A stretch of 64,000 bases of DNA from Nocardioides_C sp963700955 (GTDB lineage: Bacteria; Actinomycetota; Actinomycetes; Propionibacteriales; Nocardioidaceae), in NCBI GenBank assembly GCA_963700955.1, contig CAVOZH010000012.1, positions 868,001-932,000 on the forward strand, read 5' to 3'. Position 1 is the stretch's first letter; each line of letters opens with the position of its first letter. Under the pieces are notes generated by a model. It was not told the origin of the DNA and made no database searches. It saw nothing but the letters and a program-made list of their open reading frames with translations. This document shows, piece after piece, positions 52,466 through 60,484 of the stretch. The translations under genes were made by a program, and so were the position numbers.

Positions 52466-53752
52466 TCACGAGAACTCATCGGCCCGGCGGAGCAGCACCT
52501 TGCGTTCGCTCTCGTTGCGGGTGCGGCCCGCGGCCTCCCGGAAGGCGATCGCCGCCTCGGAGCGCCGCCCCGAACGGGCGAGCAGGTCACCGCGGACGGT
52601 GGGCAGCAGATGGGAGTGTGCAAGCGCCTCGGGGGCGAGGCCGTCGAGCACGGCGAGACCTGCCGCGGGCCCGAAGGCGCGCCCGTGCGCCACGGCACGG
52701 TTGACCTCGACGACGGGGTTGGGGGCGAGGCCGCCTAGGACGTCGTACAGCTCCGCGATGCGGGTCCAGTCCGTGTCCTCGGGGCGGTGGGCACGCGCGT
52801 GGCAGGCAGCGATCGCCGCCTGCAGGACATACGGGCCGACCGGCTTTCCGAGGTCCTCGGCGCGCTGGAGCGCGGCGAACCCTCTCCTGATCAGGAGCTC
52901 GTCCCAGAGCCGTCGGTCCTGGGCCTCCAGCAGGACGGGGTCGCCGTCCGCCCCGGTCCTCGCGGGCGTCCGGGAGGCCTGGATCTCCAGGAGTGCCTGA
53001 AGGCCGTGCACCTCGGGCTCCCCGGGGACGAGGTCGGCCAGCATCCGGGCAAGCCGCAGCGCCTCGCCGCACAGCTCGGGTCTCATCCAGTCGTCACCCG
53101 CAGTGGCGGAGTAGCCCTCGTTGAAGATCAGGTAGATCACCGACATGACGTCGGCCAGCCGCTGCTGGCGGTCGGAACCGGTTGGCAGCTCGAAGTCCGC
53201 GCCGACGAGCGTCTTCTTGGCGCGCGAGATCCGCTGGCCCACGGTCGCGTCCTTGACCAGGAACCCGCGGGCGATCTGCTCGGTGGAGAGGCCGCCGACG
53301 AGCCGCAGGGTCAGTGCCGCCCTGGACTCGGGGCTCAGAGCCGGGTGGCAGGTCAGGAAGATCAGCCGCAGCACGTCGTCCTCGATGTGGTCGACGGCTC
53401 CGTCGAGGTCGGGCACGTGCGCCTCCTCGAGGTCATGGCCGAGCTCGGCGGTGCGGCGACGCAGGGTCTCCGCGCGCCGGAAATGGTCGACCGCGCGGCG
53501 CTTGGCGACCGCCATGAGCCAGGCTCCGGGGTTCTTCGGTACGCCGTCGGACGGCCACTGCTCGAGGGCGGCGACGAGTGCGTCCTGGGCGAGGTCCTCG
53601 GCGAGGCCGAGATCGTGCGTCACCCGGGTCAGGCCGGCGACCAGGCGCGCGGACTCGACGCGCCAGACGGCGCTGACGACGGACGCGGCGTCACTCCCCA
53701 CAGGCTCGATCGTAGGGGAGCCACGCCGCGTGGGGTCAGGCCTGCGGCTCAC
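52466..53752 (-). CDS. ECF42-type RNA polymerase sigma factor
   Basis: Extracytoplasmic-function sigma factor of 428 residues, much longer than a basic ECF. Region 2 includes EDLAQDALVAALEQWP and NPGAWLMAVAKRRAVDHFRR. Region 4 contains LRLVGGLSTEQIARGFLV and the following VGQRISRAKK. The C-terminal extension (about 200-428, TPR-like, with VIYLIFNEGYSATAGDDWMR) is the ECF42 hallmark and takes the place of an anti-sigma factor. The ATG overlaps the stop of the YciI-family gene upstream, the usual partner of this group. Confidence 0.92.
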   Translation of the reverse strand: MSRRPDPTRRGSPTIEPVGSDAASVVSAVWRVESARLVAGLTRVTHDLGLAEDLAQDALVAALEQWPSDGVPKNPGAWLMAVAKRRAVDHFRRAETLRRRTAELGHDLEEAHVPDLDGAVDHIEDDVLRLIFLTCHPALSPESRAALTLRLVGGLSTEQIARGFLVKDATVGQRISRAKKTLVGADFELPTGSDRQQRLADVMSVIYLIFNEGYSATAGDDWMRPELCGEALRLARMLADLVPGEPEVHGLQALLEIQASRTPARTGADGDPVLLEAQDRRLWDELLIRRGFAALQRAEDLGKPVGPYVLQAAIAACHARAHRPEDTDWTRIAELYDVLGGLAPNPVVEVNRAVAHGRAFGPAAGLAVLDGLAPEALAHSHLLPTVRGDLLARSGRRSEAAIAFREAAGRTRNESERKVLLRRADEFS

Positions 53753-54126
53753 TCCCGCGTGGGCGGCCCATCGTCCGGGCCGGAGATCCGGCGTACCTCG
53801 ACCGAGCCCTCCCAGCCGGGCCAGTACTCCTGGTGCACCTCGACCACCCGACGGGCGCTCTGGACGGCTTCCTCCTGCGAGCCGGCCTCGATGACGGAGT
53901 AGCCGCCGACGACCTCCTTCGCCTCGGCGTAGGGACCGTCGGTGGTGGTGATGGTTCCTCCGGTGAGCCGGATCTCGGTGCTCTGGGCGGTGGGGTACAA
54001 CCCGCCGGCGTCGACCATCGACCCGGACGCGAACGCCTCAGCCATCTCCCTGCCCATCACCTCCTGGAGCTCGGCGGGGGGCTCACCGACGTCCTCGGCC
54101 ATCTTCACGAACACCATGTAGCGCAT
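53749..54126 (-). CDS. YciI/DGPF-domain protein
   Basis: Protein of 125 residues (MRYMVFVKMAEDVGEPPAE). The family signature is TDGPYAEAKEVVGGYSVIEA, followed by the ending WEGSVEVRRI. DGPF/YciI-like proteins have a ferredoxin-like fold and are encoded with ECF42 sigma factors, probably sensing a stress signal or acting as the regulated target. The overlapping ATGA joins it to the sigma gene. The start at 54126 fits the family; an earlier ATG at 54198 would be too long. Confidence 0.9.
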   Translation of the reverse strand: MRYMVFVKMAEDVGEPPAELQEVMGREMAEAFASGSMVDAGGLYPTAQSTEIRLTGGTITTTDGPYAEAKEVVGGYSVIEAGSQEEAVQSARRVVEVHQEYWPGWEGSVEVRRISGPDDGPPTRE

Positions 54127-54235
54127 TCCGTTCGCCTTTCTCTCACGGTTGCTGTCACCACTGCGTCGAACGACCCGGGCGGCTTTCGACAAGCACACGT
54201 CGTCATTCTCGTCCCGCCTCAGAGGAGCACGCTCC

Positions 54236-55183
54236 TCAGCTCACCGGCAGGCCGAAGGCGTCCGCCATGGAGCTCGCCGACGCGGCCTGCTTGAGGTACG
54301 AGGCGTGGATGACGTCGTCGTACAGGCGGGTCAGCGAGTAGTGGTCCAGGCGCTCGGTGACGACGTTGGCGTGCTGGCTGGGGTGGATGACCACGGTGAG
54401 CACTCGGTTGTCCTCGGAGCTGTCGTCGTCCTCGTCAGCGGTCACCACGACGGCGAGGTGCCCCGACTTCCAGTCCGGACCGGCGAAGATCTCCTCCATG
54501 TAGCCCTTGAACCAGTCGTCGGCGACCGACAGGTCACAGTCGTGGGCGTCGTTGCAGCGGTTGGGCACCACCATCCCCACGTTGGGCAGCTCTCCGTCCT
54601 TGATCGCGGCGTCGAGCTCGGTCGCCGGGACGTCGTGGTCACGGCACATGTCGGCCTCGTCGACGAAGTACGCCCAGGGGTTGTGCTTGACCGCGTAGTC
54701 GTCCCCACCGTCCTCCACAGCGCAGTTGTCCGGCATCCCGTCGGCGTAGATGGTGGCTGTTCCTCCCTGCGCGATCGCCTGGCCGAACACCGAGCTGCCG
54801 CCCAGCTGGTGCTCCGACGGCGGGTCGTCGTCGGTGATCCCGTAGGTGTCCCCGCCCGCGATCGCGACGTAGTTCGGCAGGGACGGGTGCATCAGGGCGT
54901 GGTAGTCGGTGGCGTAGCCGTATCTCTTCGCGAGCCCGAACGTGTAGGGCATGCCGTCCCGCATCTGCTCCATGGAGTGGTTCTCCTCCACGAACACCAG
55001 CAGCTTCGTCACCGTGCCGGACCGCGCGGCCTTCGAGGATGGGGCGGGGGACGTCGGTGTGCTCGCGGCGCCGGTCGGCGTGGACGGCCGCACGGGGCTC
55101 CCGGATGGCGTCCCCCCGGTGCAGGCGGAGCCGACCAGCAGAAGAACGCCGACAGCGGCCGATCTGGCAAGCAGGCAACGCAT
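54236..55183 (-). CDS. Secreted lipoprotein phosphoesterase
   Basis: Lipoprotein of 315 residues with lipobox LLVGSAC (Cys near 21) and a Ser/Thr/Pro linker to about 55. The catalytic domain resembles the phosphoesterase family of phospholipase C and AcpA acid phosphatases. It has LLVFVEENHSMEQM at its start, HPSLPNYVAIAGG with the active-site region, and AVVVTADEDDDSSEDNRVLT near the end, which supplies acidic metal ligands. Two Cys pairs suggest disulphides. Likely role: phosphate scavenging or phospholipid breakdown outside the cell. Confidence 0.85.
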   Translation of the reverse strand: MRCLLARSAAVGVLLLVGSACTGGTPSGSPVRPSTPTGAASTPTSPAPSSKAARSGTVTKLLVFVEENHSMEQMRDGMPYTFGLAKRYGYATDYHALMHPSLPNYVAIAGGDTYGITDDDPPSEHQLGGSSVFGQAIAQGGTATIYADGMPDNCAVEDGGDDYAVKHNPWAYFVDEADMCRDHDVPATELDAAIKDGELPNVGMVVPNRCNDAHDCDLSVADDWFKGYMEEIFAGPDWKSGHLAVVVTADEDDDSSEDNRVLTVVIHPSQHANVVTERLDHYSLTRLYDDVIHASYLKQAASASSMADAFGLPVS

Positions 55184-55316
55184 GTGGCCACCTCCCCCTG
55201 TCCGCGTGCGACGCCTGTGTCCAAGAATGCGCAGGAAAGCCGGCGTTTCGGCATGGCACGTTCAGGCGGTTGCACCGACCCGCGTGGGCCGACGGTGCCC
55301 GCCCGCGGCAGCTCGC

Positions 55317-56147
55317 CTAGGTCGTTCTCGGAAGGTCCTTCCCGAAGAACCCGGCAAGGGGCCGTTGGTAGTAGGAGCCGCTGAGCCGGACGAAGACGTC
55401 CATCAGCTTGGCGTCGATGCCGACGAGGACTCGCGCCCGGTTCGCCGCGACGCCGTCCAAGATCACGCGCGCCGCCTTCTCAGCTGTTGTCCTGGCCAGC
55501 TTCGTCTCGAACAGCTCAACGATCCTGGACGCGTCGTACCCCTCGCCGACGATGGCGTTCTTCGCGACGTTGGTGCGCACCCCGCCAGGGTGCACGCACG
55601 TGACTCGGACCGGTTGGCTGCTCAGGAGCATCTCGGTCCGCAACGTCTCGGTGTACCCGCGGACCGCGAACTTGGCGGCCACGTAGGCGCTCTTGCTCGG
55701 CACCGCCATCAGGCCGTAGAGGCTGGAGATGTTGACGATGTGCCCCGTCCCGGAAGCACGCAGGTGGGGCAGGAAGGCAACGGTGCCGTGGACCATGCCC
55801 CAGAAGTTGGTGTCCATCACCCGGCGAGTGGCTTCGATCTCCGTGGCGTCGATGTCGGAGGTCATGCTGATGCCCGCGTTGTTGTAGAGCTGGTCGACCC
55901 TCCCGAAGTGGCCGGCGACGGCTTCGGCATACCTGGCGACGTCCGCACTCTCGACGACGTCGAGCCGGTCGGACCTGACCGAGGCTCCGCGGGCCTCCGC
56001 CTGCCGGACCGTCTCCGCCAACCCGTCGAGATCGACGTCGGAGAGGGCGAGGCCGGCGCCCCGGTCGGCGAGCCCCAGGGCCAGCTGCCGTCCGATCCCG
56101 GAGCCGGCGCCGGTGACCACCGCCACCTTGCCTGCGAAGTCGCTCAC
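55317..56147 (-). CDS. Short-chain dehydrogenase/reductase
   Basis: Classical SDR of 276 residues. The NAD(P) motif is TGAGSGIGRQLALGL, the NNAGIS motif follows, the catalytic Ser lies in VNISSLYG and the YxxxK pair in YVAAKFAVRG. The C-terminal tail (about 235-276) resembles substrate-lid regions of the family. The start overlaps the MFS gene's stop (ATGA), so it is cotranscribed with that transporter. With the divergent TetR and FMO-SDR genes it may handle a hydrophobic alcohol or ketone. Confidence 0.9.
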   Translation of the reverse strand: MSDFAGKVAVVTGAGSGIGRQLALGLADRGAGLALSDVDLDGLAETVRQAEARGASVRSDRLDVVESADVARYAEAVAGHFGRVDQLYNNAGISMTSDIDATEIEATRRVMDTNFWGMVHGTVAFLPHLRASGTGHIVNISSLYGLMAVPSKSAYVAAKFAVRGYTETLRTEMLLSSQPVRVTCVHPGGVRTNVAKNAIVGEGYDASRIVELFETKLARTTAEKAARVILDGVAANRARVLVGIDAKLMDVFVRLSGSYYQRPLAGFFGKDLPRTT

Positions 56148-57550
56148 GACAAGACTCCTTCCACGGTCGAGCGCTGCGCCTGGGCGTCGAGGCGATACCG
56201 ACGTTGTAGCAGCAAGGATGCCGTCATCAGGAGGATCGGGATCAGGGTGAACCCGTAGGCCACCGCCGCGTGGGCCTCGGCCGACTGTCGCACCTGTTCA
56301 CCGGCGCGTGTGGCCACGAACCCTCCGACGGCGAGCGCGGCGGAGTACAGGTACGGCCCGGCCGCCCCTCCCACAGCTTCCGTAGCCGTCCAGACCCCGG
56401 CGTACGCACCGGCCCGGTCCAGCTCTGCGGGACCCGACTCCCGGACCACGTCGGGCACCATCGCGAACGGGAAGAGCTGCATCCCGGAGAACGCGACCCC
56501 CAGCACGAGGGCGGCGATGACCACCACACTGAGGTCGACCCACGTGCCGACGAGCATCACCGCTGACCCCGCTATGAAGCCGCCCTGCGCCACCAGCAGG
56601 CAGCGCTGTTTGCCGAGCCTCCTCGAGATCGCGAACCACACGGGCGTGGCCAGCAGCGCCGGCGCGACGAAGGAAGCCACGAGAACCGTCGTGAGCCCAG
56701 GACGGTCGAGCTCGTACTTCGCGAAGTATGGAAGGCCGGCGAGGACCAGGTGCGACGTCGTCGACATCAGCAGGTACGCGCCGACGAGCACCCGGAAGGT
56801 CGCGTTGGCACGGAGCACGGCCCACGGCGCCCTGAACGGCGCGACGTGGGCGTCGGTCGTACCGTGCCCGATCCGTTCCGGAGGAACAGGAGGGGCCATC
56901 CGCCGGACGCCGAGGACACCGACGCCCTGGAAGAACAGCACTGCGACCCCGAGGCTGATCGCCATGGTGGCGTAGCCGGCTCCCCCGTCGTCGCGCCCGG
57001 CGAGGAGCGGCGCCAGCGCGCCTCCGACCAGGATCCCGAGCGTGAGGACGACCATCCGGAAGGTCATGATCCGCGTCCGCTCGTGGTAGCCCACGGCGAC
57101 GTCGGTGGGTGTGGCGAGGTAGGGGACCTGGTACAGCGCGAACAACGTGTTGCTGATCGTGAACCAGAGGCCGACCCACAGCGCCGCGGCGTACTGCGTC
57201 TCGAGTGCGAACCCGGGCACCGCGAAGGTGGCCACGAAACCGACGGCCAGCAGGCACCCTGCGGTGAGCAGCCGCAGACGGCTACCGTGCTTGAGCCGGT
57301 CGCGGTCGGACCACGAGCCGATCAGAGGGTGCAGCACGATGTCGACGAGCTTCGGCACGAACAGCGTCGCTCCGGCGAGCCAGGGGCTGACCCCGAGGGT
57401 GTCGGTGAGGAAGTACAGCAACAGGAGTCCGGGCACCGTGACGTAGATGCCCATGCCGACCGAGCCTGCGGCATACTTCACGACCCCTACCGTGGCCTGA
57501 ACGGGCTCGCTGTCCTCACGAAGGACGCGGGCACCAGACGGTGAAGCCAT
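56144..57550 (-). CDS. GPH-type MFS transporter
   Basis: Twelve-helix permease of 468 residues in the glycoside-pentoside-hexuronide cation symporter group. Family features include DIVLHPLIGSWSDRDRLKHG in the first loop, GYHERTRIMTFRMVVLTLG in the middle, and FSGMQLFPFAMVPDVV with the Asp of the third-last helix. Substrate unknown; GPH relatives near SDR and monooxygenase genes often carry steroids or terpenoids rather than sugars. A TetR operator-like site lies 11 bp upstream. Cotranscribed with the SDR. Confidence 0.88.
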   Translation of the reverse strand: MASPSGARVLREDSEPVQATVGVVKYAAGSVGMGIYVTVPGLLLLYFLTDTLGVSPWLAGATLFVPKLVDIVLHPLIGSWSDRDRLKHGSRLRLLTAGCLLAVGFVATFAVPGFALETQYAAALWVGLWFTISNTLFALYQVPYLATPTDVAVGYHERTRIMTFRMVVLTLGILVGGALAPLLAGRDDGGAGYATMAISLGVAVLFFQGVGVLGVRRMAPPVPPERIGHGTTDAHVAPFRAPWAVLRANATFRVLVGAYLLMSTTSHLVLAGLPYFAKYELDRPGLTTVLVASFVAPALLATPVWFAISRRLGKQRCLLVAQGGFIAGSAVMLVGTWVDLSVVVIAALVLGVAFSGMQLFPFAMVPDVVRESGPAELDRAGAYAGVWTATEAVGGAAGPYLYSAALAVGGFVATRAGEQVRQSAEAHAAVAYGFTLIPILLMTASLLLQRRYRLDAQAQRSTVEGVLS

Positions 57551-57560
57551 TAATCCCCCT

Positions 57561-57578
57561 ACTGTTGGATTGACGAGT
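57561..57578. promoter_or_regulatory. Candidate TetR operator 1
   Basis: ACTGTTGGATTGACGAGT lies between the divergent MFS and TetR start codons. It shares GTTGGATTRACG with the site at 58316, and its right arm GACGAGT completes the dyad that the other site starts. Confidence 0.5.
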
Positions 57579-57613
57579 CGTGGACTCTATCGGGAAAGTT
57601 GAGGGCTAGGAAG

Positions 57614-58303
57614 ATGGCAGACCAACCTCCGGCATCGCGAGCTCGGCGGCGCGGTCGTCCGCCGCGCGACCAGTCGGCGACGCCGACGCGCGACCGGATC
57701 GTCCGCCAGGCGACCGACCTCTTCGCCTCCCGCGGCATCGACGGGGTCTCCATGCGCGAGATCGCTGCCCACGTGGGCCTCGACGTCTCCAGCGTCCACC
57801 ACCACTTCGCCTCGAAGGGTGCGCTGTACGACGCCTGCTTCGCGCGGGTCTACGAGCACGAGCAGGCGGCACTCGCGCCGGCCGTGGACGAGGTCGCACA
57901 CGCGGGAGCCACGCTGTCGCGCGGAGAGTTCCTCACGTCGCTGCATCGCTTGGTGGACGCGTTCGTGGACTTCCTCGACAGTCACCCGAACACCACGTTC
58001 TTGTGGTTGAGACGGTGGCTGGACCCAGCCGGACATGTCCCCCTGGACGAGGAGTACGCCCTGCCGATCTACGCCGCGATCGAGTCGAGCCTTCTCAAGG
58101 CGACCTCGCGCGGGCTCATCGTCGAGCCCACGCCACACGTGACGGTGCGCAGTCTGGTGTGGGCGGTCCACGGACACATCGCCGCCCTCTCCGCCATGAC
58201 GGACGTCTTCGCCGTCACCCGGGAGAAGATCGAGTTCCGCAGCTACGCGCACCGGTTCATCGAGCGGATGTACGGCGACCCTGGCGCTACGGACGCGTTG
58301 TAG
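57614..58303 (+). CDS. TetR-family regulator of the flanking catabolic genes
   Basis: Repressor of 229 residues. The helix-turn-helix is in IVRQATDLFASRGIDGVSMR, then IAAHVGLDVSSVHHHFASKG (about 40-75). The C-terminal ligand-binding domain contains a TetR_C-like region with WLRRWLDPAG. The start at 57614 has AGGAAG upstream, with an earlier in-frame ATG at 57599 less suitable. It is flanked by two similar operator-like sites, before the MFS/SDR operon and before the FMO-SDR gene. I infer that it represses both plus itself. The ligand is unknown. Confidence 0.9.
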   Translation: MADQPPASRARRRGRPPRDQSATPTRDRIVRQATDLFASRGIDGVSMREIAAHVGLDVSSVHHHFASKGALYDACFARVYEHEQAALAPAVDEVAHAGATLSRGEFLTSLHRLVDAFVDFLDSHPNTTFLWLRRWLDPAGHVPLDEEYALPIYAAIESSLLKATSRGLIVEPTPHVTVRSLVWAVHGHIAALSAMTDVFAVTREKIEFRSYAHRFIERMYGDPGATDAL

Positions 58304-58315
58304 GTATATTCCGTC

Positions 58316-58331
58316 ACTCGTTGGATTAACG
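58316..58331. promoter_or_regulatory. Candidate TetR operator 2
   Basis: ACTCGTTGGATTAACG sits 22 bp before the FMO-SDR start, just after the -10-like TATATT (58305-58310). Its CGTT/AACG arms are inverted around GGATT. Position over the start of transcription would give repression. Confidence 0.5.
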
Positions 58332-58353
58332 CCCTTCTCGAGGAGTGCAGCGC

Positions 58354-60462
58354 GTGCCTGGACCTACCGGACCTCGAAGACCGCTGACCGCCGTGGTCGG
58401 CGGCGGCCCCGCCGGCATCGCGGCAGTGAAAGCACTCGCCCAGGCCGGTGTCCCGGTCTTCGGGGTCGAGCGGGCAGCGTCCCTGGGTGGCCTGTGGCGC
58501 CTGGACGACGGCACCGCCGCCTACGAGGGGCTGCGGCTCAACACCAGCAAGGCGCGTACGGAGTTCCGCGACTACCCGATGCCCGCGGACTGGCCCGACT
58601 ACCCGACCCGCGCGCAGATGCTGGAGTACCTCCAGGGCTACGCCGACCACTTCGGGGTGACCGAGAGGTACCGCTGTGACACGACCGTGGAGTCCGCCCG
58701 TCGCATAGACGACCGGTGGCGCCTCGTCCTCGACGGCCCCGACGGCCGACGCGAGGAGACCGTGGACCATCTGGTCGTCGCCAACGGTCACAACCACGAG
58801 CCCCGCATGGTCGAGGCGGAGTACTCCGGATCGTTCTCGGGTGAGCAGTCGCACGCGCACAGCTATGTTCGCCCCGACCTCTTCGCGGGAAAGCGCGTCC
58901 TCGTGGTGGGGACCGGGAACTCGGCCATGGACATCGCGGCAGAGCTCGTGGATCACGCGGACAAGGTGCTGCTCTCGGCGCGCCGTGGTGTCTGGGTACT
59001 GCCCAAGACCCTCTTCGGGCGCCCCTCCGACCAGGTCAACGGAGCGCTCGCGGCCGCCATGCCCTGGCGGTTGCGGCAGCGAGTCTCGCAGGCGACTCTC
59101 AGGTTCGCCCTCCCTCGCCTCGACGGGCCGGCCCTGCCGAAGCCCAGGACCGGAGTGCTCCAGGACCACCCGACGCTCAGCGACTCCGTGCCGACTCTCG
59201 TGGCGAAGGGCAGGATCCTGGCCCGCCCGGGCATCGCCGGCCTCGACGGTCCTCACGTGACCTTCACTGACGGCCGCTGCGACGAGGTCGACCACATCAT
59301 CTGGTGCACGGGATACCGAGCGGTGGTGCCTTTCCTGGACCGCACGGACGACCCGTCGAGCCTCCTGCTCTACCGGCACGTCTTCCCGCCGGGCGACCCG
59401 TCACTGAGCTACGTCGGCCTGATGCAGTCGACCGGCTCCGCGCTCCCCGTGGTCGAGGCGCAAGGGCGGCTGCTGGCCGCCCGGCTGACCGGGACCTACG
59501 ACCTGCCCGACGAGCACGTCGCGCGACGCATCGCGACCCGGGAGCTCGAGGAGGCCCGGCAGCGGTGGGGAGAGCGCAGGCCGCACATGCGCATCGACGT
59601 CGACCAGTACCTCCGGACCGTCGAGGCGGACCTGAGAACGGCCTCTCGTGGCCTCTCGGGGAAGCGGATCCTGATCACGGGTGCCGCAGGCACTTTCGGC
59701 TCCGCGATGGCCTCCCGGTTCTCGGCGGCCGGAGCCACGGTCGTCGGTCTGGACCTCGTGGGCAGCGACGACGCCGACGTACCCATCCTGACGTGTGACG
59801 TGACCTCCCAGGAGTCGGTGGACCTGGCGGTCAAGGAGGCGGTCGGCCTGCTGGGCGGGATCGACGTCCTGGTCAACAACGCCGGCAGAGGAGGCCCCGC
59901 CCCCGCCGAGCAGGTTCCGGAGGAGGAGGTCGAGGCCCAGCTCCAGCTGAACCTCCTCGGCGCGTGGCGGGTCACGGCCGCGACGTTGCCTCATCTCATC
60001 CGGCAGCGCGGCAACGTCGTCTTCATCGCCTCTCGGATGGCCGTCCTCCCCCTCCCCCTCGCGGCTGCGTACGGGGTGTCCAAGCGAGCACTCGCGGCGT
60101 ACGCCGACGCCCTCCGGCTCGAGGTGGGCAGCCACGTCGGCGTGTCGACCATCTACCCGAGCATGGTGCGAAGCCCGATCCACGACAGCACCGCACGAGC
60201 CGGTCTGTCCCTGGACTCCGTGTCCAGGCCGGAGCCGGTAGAGGGCGTCGTCGACGCCGTCGTCAGGGCGCTCACCGCCCGGCGGGCTCCGCGCGACGTG
60301 GCCACGACACGACGCGGCGCCCTCGAGATGGGCGTCGCGCGGCACTTCCCCGCGCTCGCGGACAAGCTCGTGAGCCGAGCCGTGAAACAGCGGATCGCAG
60401 CAGGCGACCTGGATCAAGCCGCGCTGGCGGAAGGCATGGTGCGAAGACACCGCAGCAGGTAA
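58354..60462 (+). CDS. Fused flavin monooxygenase and short-chain dehydrogenase
   Basis: Two enzymes in one protein of 702 residues. The N-terminal FMO half (about 1-430) has the FAD motif VVGGGPAGIAAVKAL, an FMO-type fingerprint FSGEQSHAHSY and the NADPH motif VVGTGNSAMDIA. The C-terminal SDR half (about 430-700) has ILITGAAGTFGSAMA, the NNAGRGG motif, a catalytic Ser in FIASRMA and YGVSK. The two domains may oxidise and then reduce one substrate, sharing cofactor. GTG 58354 has AGGAG 8 bases upstream; the GTG at 58345 overlaps that site. Candidate TetR operator upstream. Confidence 0.9.
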   Translation: MPGPTGPRRPLTAVVGGGPAGIAAVKALAQAGVPVFGVERAASLGGLWRLDDGTAAYEGLRLNTSKARTEFRDYPMPADWPDYPTRAQMLEYLQGYADHFGVTERYRCDTTVESARRIDDRWRLVLDGPDGRREETVDHLVVANGHNHEPRMVEAEYSGSFSGEQSHAHSYVRPDLFAGKRVLVVGTGNSAMDIAAELVDHADKVLLSARRGVWVLPKTLFGRPSDQVNGALAAAMPWRLRQRVSQATLRFALPRLDGPALPKPRTGVLQDHPTLSDSVPTLVAKGRILARPGIAGLDGPHVTFTDGRCDEVDHIIWCTGYRAVVPFLDRTDDPSSLLLYRHVFPPGDPSLSYVGLMQSTGSALPVVEAQGRLLAARLTGTYDLPDEHVARRIATRELEEARQRWGERRPHMRIDVDQYLRTVEADLRTASRGLSGKRILITGAAGTFGSAMASRFSAAGATVVGLDLVGSDDADVPILTCDVTSQESVDLAVKEAVGLLGGIDVLVNNAGRGGPAPAEQVPEEEVEAQLQLNLLGAWRVTAATLPHLIRQRGNVVFIASRMAVLPLPLAAAYGVSKRALAAYADALRLEVGSHVGVSTIYPSMVRSPIHDSTARAGLSLDSVSRPEPVEGVVDAVVRALTARRAPRDVATTRRGALEMGVARHFPALADKLVSRAVKQRIAAGDLDQAALAEGMVRRHRSR

Positions 60463-60484
60463 GCAACAGACGACTGGAGTCGCC

